A stretch of 64,000 bases of DNA from Combretum micranthum (lineage: Eukaryota; Streptophyta; Magnoliopsida; Myrtales; Combretaceae), in NCBI GenBank assembly GCA_024138025.1, contig JAMXBD010001378.1, positions 248,001 to 312,000 of the forward strand. The letters are read 5' to 3'. Numbering within the stretch: the first letter of the stretch is position 1; every line of letters starts with the position of its first letter. This document shows, piece by piece, positions 22,011-34,294 of this stretch. Position numbers and translations under genes: made by a program. The notes under the pieces are model-generated. The model did no database searches and was not told the origin of the DNA. It worked only from the letters and a program-made list of their open reading frames with translations.

Positions 22011-23330
22011 ACTTAGAAAAGTTTAAAACAGCCGAAATAGGAGTAGACGAAGAGAGGAACAAAGCGCCTCTAACCAATCGGACGTTGAAGTGGAACAACC
22101 TGCTATTCAAGGAGCCGCCGCACCTCAGATGACTTACACGCCACGTTAGGACATTTGACCTATGTTAGAAGCAATTAGGCAAAACATGCCAGCACAAGCA
22201 CCCGTACCTGAAACTGCACCAACAACAGCACTGGCACCTGTACCAACACCGCCGCCACAACAAGCATCAGCGAAGGCATCTGTGCATAGGAACATGCACA
22301 CTCGAAGTGCACCACTACCTCCACCACCACCACTAAGGCCATATAAGATTATGTTACCTGATTTCATCAAAAGCAACCGCTACTTTGAAGGAGCTTATGA
22401 TAAGCCGGAGGAGGCCGAAGATTGGCTGGCTCAAATTGAAATGTCTTTTGATGCATATGAAGTTCCGCACCACCTGCAAATCAAGTATGGAACATTCATG
22501 CTTCGTCTAAACGCTAGGATATGGTGGGAGTCAAAGAAAAGAGATCTAATGACTCCAATCACTTGGGAAGTTTTTAGACATGAGTTTTTGGAAAATTATT
22601 TCCCAGGAAGTTTACGAATAAAGTATAGCGCAGAATTCTTACAAATTGCTCAAAAAGGGAGAACTATCGAGCAATACGAGACTGAGTTCAGTAGATTGCT
22701 GCAATATGCCCCCGATTCCTATAAGTACAGCGAGGAGTTAAAAAGACAAGTCTTTATAAGAGGATTGGATGGAGATTTGAGAATGAGGTTGGAAGATTTG
22801 ACATAAGAAACTATCGAGAATTGGTGGAAAGAGCTTGAATTGTAGAAGGAGCAAGAAAAAGGAGAGAAAGGAAAGAAGAAGAGGAAACCCTGATCATTAA
22901 GGAGAAGCTTCATGATAGAACCAGTTTCATACCCCCACAAAAGAAACTCAAGTTTTCCAACCACCATAAGAATAAAGATGATAGTGGGGGAATCGGATCA
23001 AAAGACGTCAAGTGCTGGAAGTGCAATGGAGCACACTACCCTAAGAAGTGCCCTCAGTTATTTGGGAAATGTTTCTTCTATGGAAATGCAGACCATAAGA
23101 TGTTGAAATGTCCAAGGAAAGAAAATGATACTTGTCGTGTCCAAAGACAAAATGGGCAACTCACCAACAATTGCTCGCAAGGGAGAAATATTCTGACGAG
23201 ATCCTTAGGAGGAATTGTTCCTATAAGAATTGGGAAAGGAAATGAAAGTGGAAGTGAAAGCAGACCAGGATCTACTACTTCGAAATTTGAATCTACAACT
23301 TGGAGGGACAATGGATAAGTGAAGAGGTAA
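22010..23330 (+). pseudogene. gag: gag (capsid/nucleocapsid) of A2, degraded
   Basis: The long open part 22162-22806 holds a proline-rich N-terminal segment and then a Retrotrans_gag capsid domain (DFIKSNRYFEGAYDKPEEAE, WWESKKRD, EFLENYFPGSLR, FSRLLQYAPDSY), very close to the A element's Gag. After the TAA at 22804 the frame shifts and a TGA follows. The nucleocapsid is damaged: the first CCHC knuckle (CWKCNGAHYPKKC) is intact, the second has lost its second Cys (CFFY), and the third has lost its CxxC and His. The C-terminal tail (EGQWISEE.. at 23300) is shared with the A element. Capsid assembly may have been kept longer than RNA binding. Confidence 0.85.
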
Positions 23331-23396
23331 ACGAAGAAGATGGAAACTTGGCTACCTTGGAGTGCATAAGAGGCTATAATAGCGACGTAGGAACCG

Positions 23397-23402
23397 GTAA
23401 GC
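23397..23402 (+). other. Candidate gag/pol splice donor (A2)
   Basis: GTAAGC after ACCG, at the place where the A element shows its predicted gag/pol intron donor (54751). No good acceptor at a plausible distance is left. Confidence 0.3.
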
Positions 23403-25600
23403 CTCCAACCCTCTTTATTGTTGTTGTTCCTTTATTTCAAGAAACACGAAAGTTTAAAGTTTTTCTTTATATGGATGAATAAGAGAATAGGAGTAATAAT
23501 CCCCTATCGAGTACGTAAGAGGCTTTCAGTTAGTAAATCACGATGTTTTGCTCTCTTGGAATTCAAAGTGACACATTCTTTTGATATATCTAGTCTAGAC
23601 AACCGTTAACAAACAATCAATCTCTAGTTTTAAGATTTAAAATCCCCACGAAAGGATGATGAAACCCAAGAAAGTGTTGGTCGATCATTTAATAATGACG
23701 TAAGGACATGCAGTCGCTTGCGACTCTAAGGAATAATGGAGTTAAGTAATCCTTGGGATAAGATGTATACCTCCCAAGTAGGACCCCAATAAAAAGTCAC
23801 AAGGAGAACATAGAACTCATAAACCAATAAGACGAAAAGGTAATATTGGTAGAGGACTTGTTATCACAAGAAAAGAAGAGACACATTCTTTCGAGTTGAT
23901 AAAGGAGAATGAATGACTATCTCAATAATACGAAAGGGAAGAAACCGACCTTTGGAGATATTCATAAATTTCAATAGAAGCTTTAAGAAGAACTTTGGAT
24001 AAATGACTCAGATTACATCCAAAGAAAAATACCAGCTTGGTAACTTGACTAATAACCTATAAGGAAGACGGAGAAACAACAACAGGAAACTCTAGATCCA
24101 GACCTTATGCAATGAAGTATACCAGCACGAAATATACCCGTTCAGCTTATAATGGAAGAAAAAGGATAAACCCCTAAGCCAATGTGTTAATTTTCGGAAA
24201 GGAACAAAGTGAACATCCACTCCTTGGAAGTGAAAATCTTTTGACCAATTATAAGGAGCGAACTCGTTTTCTCAAGGTTTAAGATCGCAATACTACCAAC
24301 TAAGCACCAAATCAAGGAGAAATGACCCTCGGACTCTTTATAGACCCCACAAGTTCTAGTAACGCTTTTTGGACTCGAACCAAGAATATAAGACCCTTTG
24401 GAAGAAGTGAATAATTGATGAAAATCGTGGTATATCTAAAGGAGAAAAAGAGATAATCAAAGAAATGTAATCTTAAGTATAGGAAGTTAATAAAAGGAAT
24501 TGAGAAGCTGAACATCGAAATTCCAAAACAAGGCTTAAAGGAGGAAACAGTCGATAGGATATTAAAACCAACCGTGTAGAAAGAATAAAAGAGTTTAGAT
24601 GAGAAGATACAAAGGATAAAGAGGAAATATAGGAAGAAAGGTGTATTGAAGGAAACTGAAGGACGATTTAGCATAACTAAGGACAAGGAAGTTAGTAAGA
24701 AAGAATCATGAATACGGTTCATATATTGAGACCAATGGCATATTCAAGGAGAACTCAGATGTGCCAAAGTTCAAAGGGCATTAGAAGAAATGAAGTATTG
24801 ATAAAGAAGTAGAAACACCAAAGGATGGAAGGATCTATAAAGACCCAATGATACCAGGATGGAAACAAAATTAACCTTCTCGAGATTTTGGATTTCTCAC
24901 ATTGTTAGCAAGAAGGCAAGGACGATTATAGTATAAGATGATCGACTGACAAAGATGGTTCGTTTCATAGTCGGTCAATATAACGTTCTCTATGTACAAC
25001 CCAACAAAGCTTTATAAAGGAAGATAATATGAAAGCAAAGAGTTTTAGTCAGAGTCATGACAAACCAGGACATGAGAATGAAGCAACGAAGAGGAACTAA
25101 TAATGAATTTTGGAGAAAAAGAGACCCCTTGATGCTACATAACAAACATCAAGAAGAACAATTCAAGACCTTGGAGGAACAATCAAGTGTCTCATGAAAT
25201 GAGAAAGGCACAAGATAGACAAAGAAATAAGACTGATAAAAAGAAGAGACCTTAGAAATTTCAAAATGGAAATCATGTGCTTAAGGATAAAAAGTGATTA
25301 TCATATGATCTTTTGGGAAATGATAAAATAAGTTGGAAGACTAGCTTGTCATCTAAATGTGTTGAAAACATACGACATATTCCAAATCCCTGTATAATGA
25401 TTGGTCAAGGAATCAAGTTACAGAGACAAAAGATAGTGTTTTAAAGGAGGACTTAATACAAATGTTCACCCCGAAAAGTTCAAGAGAAATGAAGAAGTTA
25501 ATTAATAGGAACCTTTTTCAAGCAACTTGAGAAGATATGAATAAAGTATCCGTGTTCATTTGAAGTCGCCGTTAGGAATTTCAAGTTTTGAGGACAAAAC
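23403..25600 (+). pseudogene. pol: Heavily decayed pol of A2
   Basis: No frame stays open for long. Protease remains align around 23463-23540, but the catalytic Asp-Thr-Gly is gone. About 23640-24880 should be RT and RNase H; I cannot recognise a motif there and describe it only as pol by position. Integrase core is recognisable at about 24880-25020 (GATCGACTGACAAAG against GATCGCTTGACTAAATCG of the A element, DRLTK motif). A chromodomain trace (GCAACTTGAGAAGA) is at about 25525-25565, followed by the element end FEDKTFF. The 136-aa minus-strand frame at 24312-24722 is a shadow. Confidence 0.7.
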
Positions 25601-25607
25601 TTTCTTT

Positions 25608-25620
25608 AAGGGGGGTAGGT
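25608..25620 (+). other. Polypurine tract of A2
   Basis: AAGGGGGGTAGGT directly before the 3' LTR: the plus-strand primer. Same type as in the A element (58270-58282). Confidence 0.85.
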
Positions 25621-26345
25621 TGTAAACCCCAAATTTTTGGAATCAGTTTAGCATAAAACCCTAAACCGGAAGCCAACCAGAACCCTAAAAGTCAACAAAA
25701 CCCTAGTGTACCGTAACAGCTTAAATCCGGCATTGCCGTTTTCTTTGGTCCTAGAAAACGAAGTTGGAATAATTAGCTAGAATAGTTCGTAATAACTATA
25801 GTTATATAAAAATATCAGTTTTGCAAATTTCGGGTGTCCTTTGAACCCGATCGGACATAATTCTGGAAAAACATGTCCCGGGGCCTGGAATAGTAAAAAT
25901 ATTCCGAATATACCGTTAGACTCGTAAAAATATAAGATTTCCAAAAATATCAATTTCGTAATTTTTCGGTAAGTAAAAATAGCAGATATAGCTATTATAC
26001 GCGTATTTTCTTACTATCGGTACTTTATTAGTCATATTACTTTACAGTACATTATTCATTACTATTCTACACTATTCTTTCTCTACTTTTTCTTACACCT
26101 ACTCTTATAAGCACCATAACCTATAACCTTTACTTTTTACCTTTCCCATAACTTTATTTCACATCTACCTTACATATTACTTCTTCTAATTAACAAAAAG
26201 CAAAAATTAAATCACTCTCTCCCTATACATGTATGGCCGGCACCCGTGCGCCCCATCCCACCCCTTCCCCCCCCCCCCCCCCTCTTCCTCAATTTTGTTT
26301 TAATTTTTATTTATTTTAATCATACAAAAATCCCTCCACATTTTC

Positions 26346-26354
26346 CTATAAATA
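26346..26354 (+). promoter_or_regulatory. LTR promoter TATA box (A2, 3' LTR)
   Basis: CTATAAATA about 64 bp after a poly-C stretch; could drive transcription into the right flank. Confidence 0.6.
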
Positions 26355-28527
26355 CCTCTCCCCCTCCCCCTCTTTCACTTCTTTCACACAATTACTACCC
26401 ACAAAGTCATACAAGAACTCTCCCAAAATCTCTCCCAAAACTCTCTCAAAATAATTCCACAACAAACTTCTACCAACAACTAAAACCCATAACCACATAA
26501 TAATACCAAGTCTTCTTTAGGTAACCACTTCATATTATTTTCTTCTTCTTCATCATGTAGCTTTACATGACCATAGTGTGAGTTTCCAAAGACTACAAGT
26601 TATGGAAGCTACATTATGTTCATGTATTGTTCTTGTTCATGAAAAATCTATTTATGTCATGTTATTATTTTATTTATAATATTGTTACTATATCTAAGTA
26701 TTATTATATTTATACATATTCTTTAGAGCATATAAGCTCACTTGCAATTTATTTACTTTATGCAATGCAATTTATTTATTATTCCATTGCAATTTATTTA
26801 CTTGTTCCTTGTTATATTAAGACTAGTCTCTAGTCTTAGACTTGTCCTCATCAAGTCAAAACAAATTTTTCTTTCTTTCATTTTAATTTTATTTTGGGAC
26901 TAGTCTACTTCTTAGTCTCGGGAGCCTTGAAAAAGCTAAGACTCCAATACTTGACTTTATTATTATGTTGTTTTTGTTTACTATTATTTCTCATAAATCA
27001 TGTTCATTTAGATTGTTGTCCAAAATTTTCAATTTCTAAAAATAATAAACAAAAGAAGATTTTTTCACTTAGAAATAAATTTATGTAAAGAATAAAATCT
27101 ATATTCTAAAATAAAATCAATTCTTTTCAAGTTACAAAAAGAACCCACTACAAATTTTAGAAACTACTTTTACTATAAGAAGATTCTTGAATCCTTTATT
27201 ATTCCACTTTGTTTTTCAAAAGAAAATAATGGTTGGTACAAGAATACTTTTTATGGAAAAATAGACAAAATGAAAGGCTAAGGAATTTTTTTAAATAAAG
27301 ACCTTTACAAACAAATAGGCAAAGAAAATTGTATAGGAAAAGTAGTACTAATATAAGAACTTAGAAAATAAAAAAATTTCTTTCAAAAAAGTTACTTGGG
27401 AAAAAAAAAAAAACAAACATAAAACCCTTTTGGAAAACAAAAGAAACAAGATATTCATTTCAAGAGAATTACAAAATCAATTTTTGTAATCTATATTTTT
27501 CTAAAAACTTCAAACCGACATTGTTTTACTCAAAAATATAATTGGACAACAAAACACTTGGGCATGCTTAAATATGAGTTATATAGCTATAAAAAGAGAA
27601 TTTTCAACTATATAGATAACTAAGTATTTATCAAGCAAGTTTTGAATGAATGAACCAAAGTTGTTTTTGAATTAGAAAATTCGTGGTGGATTTTGTCACC
27701 ACTGTTTTGTGGCCCAAATGGGGTAGTTTGACAAAAATAGTTTTAGAAATGAATAAATCTTTTCGAATAGGTAGAAATCAGTATAATATATGTGCGATTC
27801 CAAGTTAAAATGACCAAGTTATGGCCATTTTAAATTGGAACTTTCCTTTATACGAACTTTAACGTTCTTTTGACATTGTTTTGTCAAAATTACAGAAAAT
27901 CATCAAGGAATGCTCATTGTGGGTATTTTCTTTGGCTAGGTGACCCCGAGGAAGGATTCCTTTATCTCGAAGATTATTACGATAAGTGGAGTGTGTGAAC
28001 GACTCACCCATAGAGGAATCGTCGACATGACATCGTGAGTTTATTTCCTTAAAATGCTATACTTGTTGTGCTTGTAAATTAGTTGCATTAGAATTAGGAA
28101 AAGACAAATCGATATGTATGTAAAATAATTCTTTGAAAGAATCCTAAGAATATCGGAGCCGAAATTGATTTGAATGCTTGTTTTAGTATAACCTTTGATT
28201 TGTATGAAGTTCCTTGATCGCCTTAAATTCAATAATAATTATGCTATGACATCATAAATAAATGAATTCATGCATACTATGAAGTGAGTCACATTGCATA
28301 TGGGTTATTATCCTTGGGTGAGAAGGATAGTAGGCTCATATCGAAAGCAATACTTGGCGGAGTATCCAAAGCATTGCTTGGCGGCTTAAGAGAAATGCTT
28401 GGCGGAAAATCCGAAAGCAAGGTCAATTCAAGTAGATTCGGAATGCTTGGCGATGAGTGCTCGTGAGCATAATTTTTTTTTTTTTTTCTAAAACTACTTG
28501 ATTTGAGGTTAAGTATCACCAAACCCC

Positions 28528-28577
28528 GAATGGAGGGCGCAAATCCATTCAACATATAGTTTTTGGAAAGCTATATG
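28528..28577 (+). other. Two adjacent stem-loops (A2, 3' LTR)
   Basis: GAATGGA (28528-28534)/TCCATTC (28544-28550) and CATATAG (28553-28559)/CTATATG (28571-28577), both perfect 7-bp stems. Confidence 0.65.
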
Positions 28578-29087
28578 CTTGTTTGCCCACGTGTATGTTG
28601 CATCACATTTGATTGCTTAAACAACTTGTTTGAAATCTTGTTACAAGAAGTTATTTATGGAAATAGTTCTCACTAAGCCTGTTAGCTTATACCCCCATAG
28701 ATATCTTTTGCAGTTTCCTTATTTTTGGTTAAGGCCACGAGGACCCTGCGGTCAGGTAATTTCTTTTTGGATAAAGGAAATTTTAGATGAAGTATATATT
28801 AGTATTAATGTACAAATATTCTTGTAATATATTAGTAATTACGGGGAAGTATCTCTAAGCTTGTAAGATCATTGTTATAAGTGAATGATTATTATGAATC
28901 CTCTTTTCTTAATGTGTTATTTATATCTTCTTGAGCTTCATAATTCCATATATGGTCCTCTAAATTTGTGAAAGCACGCCTTACACTTAATATAAAAGCT
29001 TTTGGGAATGGCTAAGGTTATCATATTTAAGCTTTTATATTGAGTGTGGCGGACTGTCACGTTTAGGGTACCTGTTGGGGCATGACA

Positions 29088-29327
29088 CTATTAACTTAGT
29101 TCATTTGTTTATCAACCAAAAGTTTTGTAAAATTTTCTATTTAAATAAAAACTTCATGCCCACTTAAATAAGATAATTAGCTTCTTTGAGTTTTTGGTTA
29201 TCATTAAAACTTAATTGATAGAGAATCAACATTCTCTTCCTTTTTGATGATAACAAAACAACCTTTCTCATGAGAAATTTTCAAGAATCATTCAATGATC
29301 ACATCACACATATATCATCACACACAT
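29088..29327. other. Unassigned AT-rich spacer
   Basis: 240 bp between the A2 element and a reverse D-like LTR. It does not continue the dead pol on the other side of A2 and matches no other part of the window that I can see. Confidence 0.5.
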
Positions 29328-29789
29328 TGTGAGGACCCTAAATCCACCACATATCTAAAAACAGGTGAATTCAGTTCCCCAACCATATATAACCCATGGA
29401 AATTATATGTAAGGTTGTCTACAAAGAATGTTTTGGATAATTATTTGCGAAAAGCCCAGGTTGTAGACAATTTCAAGAACTTTTCCTTTGTAAAAACTTC
29501 ATAAAAATTTAATAAATTTTCTTTAAATGGCCTTTAAGGCATAAAACATAGTTCACACACTTATACACATACATAATAATTAAATACAAACATGGGCTTG
29601 TAAACAAGCCAATAACAAAAACATATAGAGTTATTACAACTTTATACAAAATACAACAAAAGCTTTAACAAAAATTCTATCATAATCTATTACAAAACTC
29701 CCATCAAAGCCATCGTTAAGTCCCTAGTCCTCAAAATTGGTTTCATATCTTAAACTGGTATAGAACCCATCATCTTCAAAACCTGAAAG
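29328..29789 (-). repeat. Reverse D-like LTR, 3' part, fragment 1
   Basis: The minus strand resembles the last 470 bp of the D LTR (40285-40749): same terminal exon, the GACAACCTTACATATAAT and TTATATATGGTTGGGGAA blocks, and a terminus GGGTCCTCACA against GGGTCCTTACA. Clearly diverged, so an older or separate subfamily. It has no primer site beyond its end. Broken at 29790 by a chimeric LTR; resumes at 34168. Confidence 0.8.
29724..29782 (-). other. Predicted terminal coding exon in D-like LTR
   Basis: After acceptor TTTATCTTTCAG the minus strand reads FEDDGFYTSLRYETNFED then TAG. It aligns with DDSDEFYTSMGYGTDFED of the D LTR (40288). Several of the differences between matching codons are synonymous (ACC/ACG, TAT/TAC, GAG/GAA, GAC/GAT). 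Confidence 0.45.
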
Positions 29790-30326
29790 TGTCACGCCCC
29801 GAAGGGTACCCTAAACGTGGCAGTCCCGTACACAATATTAAAGCCTAAGAATAACCACCTCAGTCACGCGAAGGCTTCCATACTATGTATAAGGCGTCTA
29901 ACATAAAGGAGATACATCGGAATGATACATTTTATGTTGATACAAATAAGTAACAATGTAAAGGAAATACAAATTTACTATACTCCAAATACAAAACCAT
30001 ATACTTCAAAATACAATTCATCAAACTTCAACTACATTCATCCCAAGACTTCACTATATAAAGCTATTACAAAGCAAATCGTAAAGCTTAGCCAAAAACT
30101 TCAAGCATTCTTATATCTTGCCGGAATCTCGGAATCATTCTCGGCTTCAACCAACTAGGTCCCCACTTAGCATTCTTGGAGTAACCTACTCATTTAAACA
30201 TCTATTGGGGTATAAGCTACACTAGCTTAGTGAGATTCATTTTCGCAATAATATACTCAATTGTAAAATATACAAACAAGTTTATTTAAACAATCATATG
30301 AATGCACAAGCACGTGAACATAAAAT

Positions 30327-30375
30327 CATATGACTTTCCGGTAGCCATATGTGAATGGATTTACGCCCTCCATTC
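30327..30375 (-). other. Two adjacent stem-loops (chimeric LTR)
   Basis: CATATG (30327-30332)/CATATG (30346-30351) with CCGG in the loop, and GAATGGA (30353-30359)/TCCATTC (30369-30375). Confidence 0.6.
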
Positions 30376-30430
30376 GGGGTTTGGGGTGGTCCATGAACAT
30401 GCGACCACAATTCCAATATTTTCTCTTGTG

Positions 30431-30600
30431 GTTTATAGTGTCTACTCCACTGCCCATTAACATAAGCGACCTCATAGGCCCTTGATGTTAACGAAGGTGG
30501 TCCTCCACCTGTTTATATGTATTGGTTTATAGTGTCTACTCCATGCCCGTTAACTTAAGTGATCCTGCAGATCCTTAATGTTAACGAAGACCGCTGCCTC
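30431..30600 (-). repeat. Tandem duplication, period 94 bp
   Basis: GTTTATAGTGTCTACTCCA recurs at 30431 and 30525, and ATGTTAACGAAG ends both units. It fills the same LTR position as the minisatellites of A2 and B. Confidence 0.7.
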
Positions 30601-30916
30601 CCGATCATACTTTTGTTCCCACCAAAAGCATTCTCATAATGCAATGTGACTCACTAAATGATATGCATGTACAGTTTATTTATAGAATCATAGCAAGTTC
30701 ATTATGTAATTTAAGAGCGATCATAGAGCATTTCAAACAATCCAAGTCTATACTAACTCATACAACATTATTTCAACAAGTCTCGTCTCGATATACTTAT
30801 CATTCATTCAACAGGAAAAGTTCATTTCTCATCAACAATTTTATCTTTACCTAAGTCTAGTAGTACTACAATTACAAGCACACTCAATGAGCATAGTACT
30901 TAGGAAATGAACTCAC

Positions 30917-30982
30917 TCGGCATTGGATCACCGGTCTTCTAGTAATAATAATCCGGTGGTAGGGAATCAAACTCGGGATCAC
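30917..30982 (-). other. Predicted LTR micro-exon 2 (chimeric LTR)
   Basis: Acceptor CCCTTTTTAG, donor GTGAGT; 66 nt. Minus strand reads DPEFDSLPPDYYY and TAG (30980 down to 30939). Confidence 0.5.
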
Positions 30983-31080
30983 CTAAAAAGGGAAGAAATA
31001 CTATAATAAGTATTTCAACTCAAACTAATCCAAGGACTTCATACGAACTATCAAATTCGTAATTCACGTCCTAAGCGGGA

Positions 31081-31125
31081 ATTCCAACTTAAAACGGCCA
31101 TAACTTGGTCATTTTAACTCGGAAT
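31081..31125 (-). promoter_or_regulatory. Palindromic dyad (chimeric LTR)
   Basis: TTAAAATG and CGTTTTAA arms around CCAAGTTATGG on the minus strand. Confidence 0.55.
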
Positions 31126-34100
31126 CTCGCAAATTTTATATTGATTTCTATCTTCTTCGGAAGAGCTTTCTAAATATGAGTTTAAATCAAGTTTTGAAAA
31201 TACCTAAGCCTCGGAAATGAGGGATCAGATCTGTATAGCGGGTATATTGATTCCGAAAATGTGGTTTTCATGAATGCACTTGAGATTCCTAAATACAAAA
31301 TGAAACTAAATGCCATGGTAATGATTTTCCCTATCATGAATGTCATGATATGAACTCTAATGAGCCTAATTTCTTATAACTTTTTAGACTTAAAGAATTT
31401 AAATAATCTTTTTCTTAAAAAAACCATTTTATGCTATTGTTTAACAAGTGAGTTTACTACACTTGGTCACACCTACATATTACAAGGATTTTCTTTAGGA
31501 AAACTCCACTTTGTTTAAAGAAATTTTGACCCTTACATTAGTTATATCCTAAGGCATTTATTTCTTTAATAAAATCTTCATTTATAAACTTTTAAGTGGG
31601 TCTTTTACTAGGGTGGTTTCAAAAATCCGAATTTAGAAAATTTCATTTTCAAGTTGATTCCTTTAAGAAAAATGTATTTTATACTTAAAACTTTAAGTAT
31701 TTATTTTACCTATACCCTAAGGACTTCATTTATTTAAGAAAATATCATTTTTGAAGTTGGAAAAATAGTGTTTTCTAACCATCTATCCATTATTACGAAT
31801 TTTGCCTACAAGACTTTTAGCTCAAAACTTCTATTGAACTTCATCTCTCGTTTCCAACATTTTATTTAATAAAAACTCATTTAGACTCATGAAAAATATT
31901 ACCAAACATTATCTATCACCTATAGGCTTCATTTTTCTTGAGAAATATATGTTTAGAAGTTGATAAATGTGTTTCTAACCTAGGTTTCTAAAGTCATCCG
32001 AATTTACACAAGTTCATTTCTTGAAAAGTGTTTTCCTTTTTGACTTTATTAACTCATCCACCTATAGATCTATATACTAGGAAGGTTATTTACTAAGGAC
32101 AAAAACATTAAAGACCATTAATGCACATAAACTTAAAATAATGATGAGATCTTAAATGCCTACATGAATAGAGTAGTAAAATGATAGATCTACTATATCA
32201 AGTGCTTAAATGAGTTTTAAAAACATAAAACTATATTTTTATAAAGATCTTTTGTTCAAAATACTTTTTGATGAAAAATCTTAAAGCTTTTGGCATGAAA
32301 GCTCCTTTAAATGTTAGATCTACATTGTAATGGTTCGGTATTCTTGTTTTGACATTTCCTTGTCCCTAGCAAAAGATCATGGGGACATTTAGTTGAAATA
32401 TCCAAGAATATCCTTGCCATAACAAGGATCTATGAGTGAAGGAGTAAAAGTTTACTTACTTGGAGTAAAATAGAAGATGAAAAGAAGAAAATGGAAAGTT
32501 GTGTGTGTGGGGGAGCTCAAAGCTCACGGCAAGGAGAGTGTGGGGGAGAGGATTTTGAGAGCTTTTCAACTTTGCAAATCTTGGAAAGTGAAAGAATGAA
32601 GAGAGAGAGAGAAAAAGTAGTTTATATAGCATTTGAATTTAGGTTAAATGGAGTAAAATAAATAAAAAAAAAATTGCAATTTGGAGCTTGGAAGGGGGGC
32701 CATCACGCCAGCACTATTCACCAAAAAGGGGGAAGAAGTTTGATTTAATTTTTGTTTTGATTGATTTAACTTGATGTTTAACTTGTCATAACTTGTATTG
32801 AAAGTTAAGGGACAAAAAGTATTTAGAAAAGAGATTGATTTGAGTGATGGTAAGGGTTGAAATTATAGAGTGTATCTATAGGTAGTCGTAGGTTGTACTT
32901 GTGAATAGTAGTGAATAGTAATCAAGACAACTTAATTACGGTAGTAAGAAAAATACGAATAAGAAGGTTATAACTGTATTTTTCATAAACTGAAAAATTA
33001 TAAAATTTATATTTTTGAAATCCTTATTTTTTTCGATTCAAATGAGTATTCACAAGTAAATTTTTGAAATTTTAGTTCCGAGGCACGCTTTTCTATAATG
33101 GGTTCGGGATGACCCGGAATTGAAATTTTCTTAAAATCTGATCTTTTCTTGTTTAAAATATAATCAAGAACTATATTCAAAATTAATTTTGCTTATAAAA
33201 TTTTCTTATTTAGAAACCGAGGAAAAGCCGGAATTAGTTTCTAGGTCTTTCTCACAAAGCTTGAACTAAACCGGTTTAGGGTTTCATTTTCGGTTTTCGA
33301 AGTTTACTTGATTACTAGGAAACCCGGGGTATACATTATAAAAATAATAAAATTGAGTAATGAAATAAAATGAATAGTGAAAAAGACAAATCAATTACTG
33401 GTAGAAATGAAAATACGACAAAAAAGTTATAACTCTAACTTTTATAACCCGAAAAATTATATAACTAATATATTTAGAAATCTTATAAAATTACGAGTCT
33501 AATGGTACCAATGGTATATTTTTGATATCTCGAGCCCCGAGACACACTTTTCAAAGTCTGTATCCGAACGGGTTCGAGATAGGTAAAAAATTTACTAATC
33601 TTATATTTTTAAATAAACCTGTATTACTACGAGCTATTCTACATATTTAAACTACATCTTGGTCTCTAGGGTTAGGGCGCTAGATTGCCGACTTACACTA
33701 TTGTATTCCATTAGGGTTTCCGGGGATTTTTCCGGTTTAGACCTTTGCTAATTTGGAAACTGATATTTGTTTATATAACATATTTAATTTGAGAGATTTA
33801 TTTTAAATTTTATTTTTGTAAGTATTTAATAACTCTTAATGTTTTCGGAATTCTTGAATTGGGTTTCATTTCCGAAAGTGAATCATTATTTACTTTTTAA
33901 TAATTTGTTTTTGGGCTTTATATTACCCGATTTTATAAATCGGAGTTAAATATGGAATTTTTCGTACGTCGTGGTTTTGAATTTGAAAACCACTGAGTTC
34001 TTATTTTATTGTTTAAAGATTTTCATTTTCTCAAGATTGAGAAGTTTCTGAATTCGTTCGTGATTTAGGACTTGTCAAAATTCGGTTTTAATTTGGAGTG

Positions 34101-34167
34101 ATTTTTTTTAGGGTTTATTTTCGAAGTTCATTCTGAAATTATTTATTGAAAATTTCCGAGGCTTACA

Positions 34168-34294
34168 GAAAGATAAAATAATGAGCCAAAGGCTCAGTAC
34201 ACAGTATAAAAACAAATGCGAAGTGGCACACATACTTAAGCTAAATGCAAATACGACAACCATTAGGTTATTATATAATTTTAGTTAGCCAAAT
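34168..34294 (-). repeat. Reverse D-like LTR, fragment 2
   Basis: Starts with the GAAAG duplicate and continues fragment 1: GAGCCAAAGGCTCAGTACA mirrors TACTGGGCCTTTGGCTC at 40251-40267 of the D LTR. Cut at 34295 by another reverse LTR. Confidence 0.8.

Larger units (their letters stand above)
17063..29087 (+). mobile_element. A2 LTR retrotransposon, pol-dead, complete ends
   Basis: Two LTRs of 3465 and 3467 bp that look only a few percent different flank 5.1 kb of internal DNA with a tRNA-Met primer site, an extra ORF, a gag, decayed pol and a polypurine tract. Integrase and chromodomain traces can still be aligned to the A element, so this is a derivative of a chromovirus. With near-identical LTRs but a pol beyond reading, it was probably non-autonomous when it inserted, using proteins of relatives such as the A element. 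The flanks CTCTA (17058-17062) and CTATT (29088-29092) do not match well. Confidence 0.85.
25621..29087 (+). repeat. 3' LTR of A2 element
   Basis: TGTAAACCCC to GGCATGACA, 3467 bp. Collinear with the 5' LTR, differing by scattered substitutions and small indels. TATA at 26346-26354, poly-C of about 17 bases at 26266, dyad 27796-27840, exon 2 from 27940, tandem repeats 28345-28455, stem-loops 28528-28577. Confidence 0.93.
29790..34167 (-). repeat. Chimeric solo LTR (C/B/C), reverse
   Basis: The unit is flanked by identical GAAAG at 29785-29789 and 34168-34172. The left part (LTR 3' half) is C-like, including a C-type exon 3. Further right the sequence is B-like and ends with a complete B-type LTR start, GGGGTATACA at 33335. 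Another 832 bp (33336-34167) then form a C-type LTR 5' end finishing in GGCTTACA. So the unit has two LTR starts in tandem but only one LTR end. Signals on the minus strand: TATA 32620-32629, donor GTAAGT near 32447, dyad 31081-31125, exon 2 30917-30982, tandem repeat 30431-30600, stem-loops 30327-30375. Confidence 0.8.

Noticed and set aside
24312..24722. Minus-strand ORF of 136 aa
   Set aside because: Opposite to decayed A2 pol; composition is Phe/Leu/Ser-rich as expected from antisense AT-rich DNA, with no motif.
29088..29327. Possible DNA transposon or LINE fragment
   Set aside because: No terminal inverted repeats, poly-A tail or coding trace; left unassigned.
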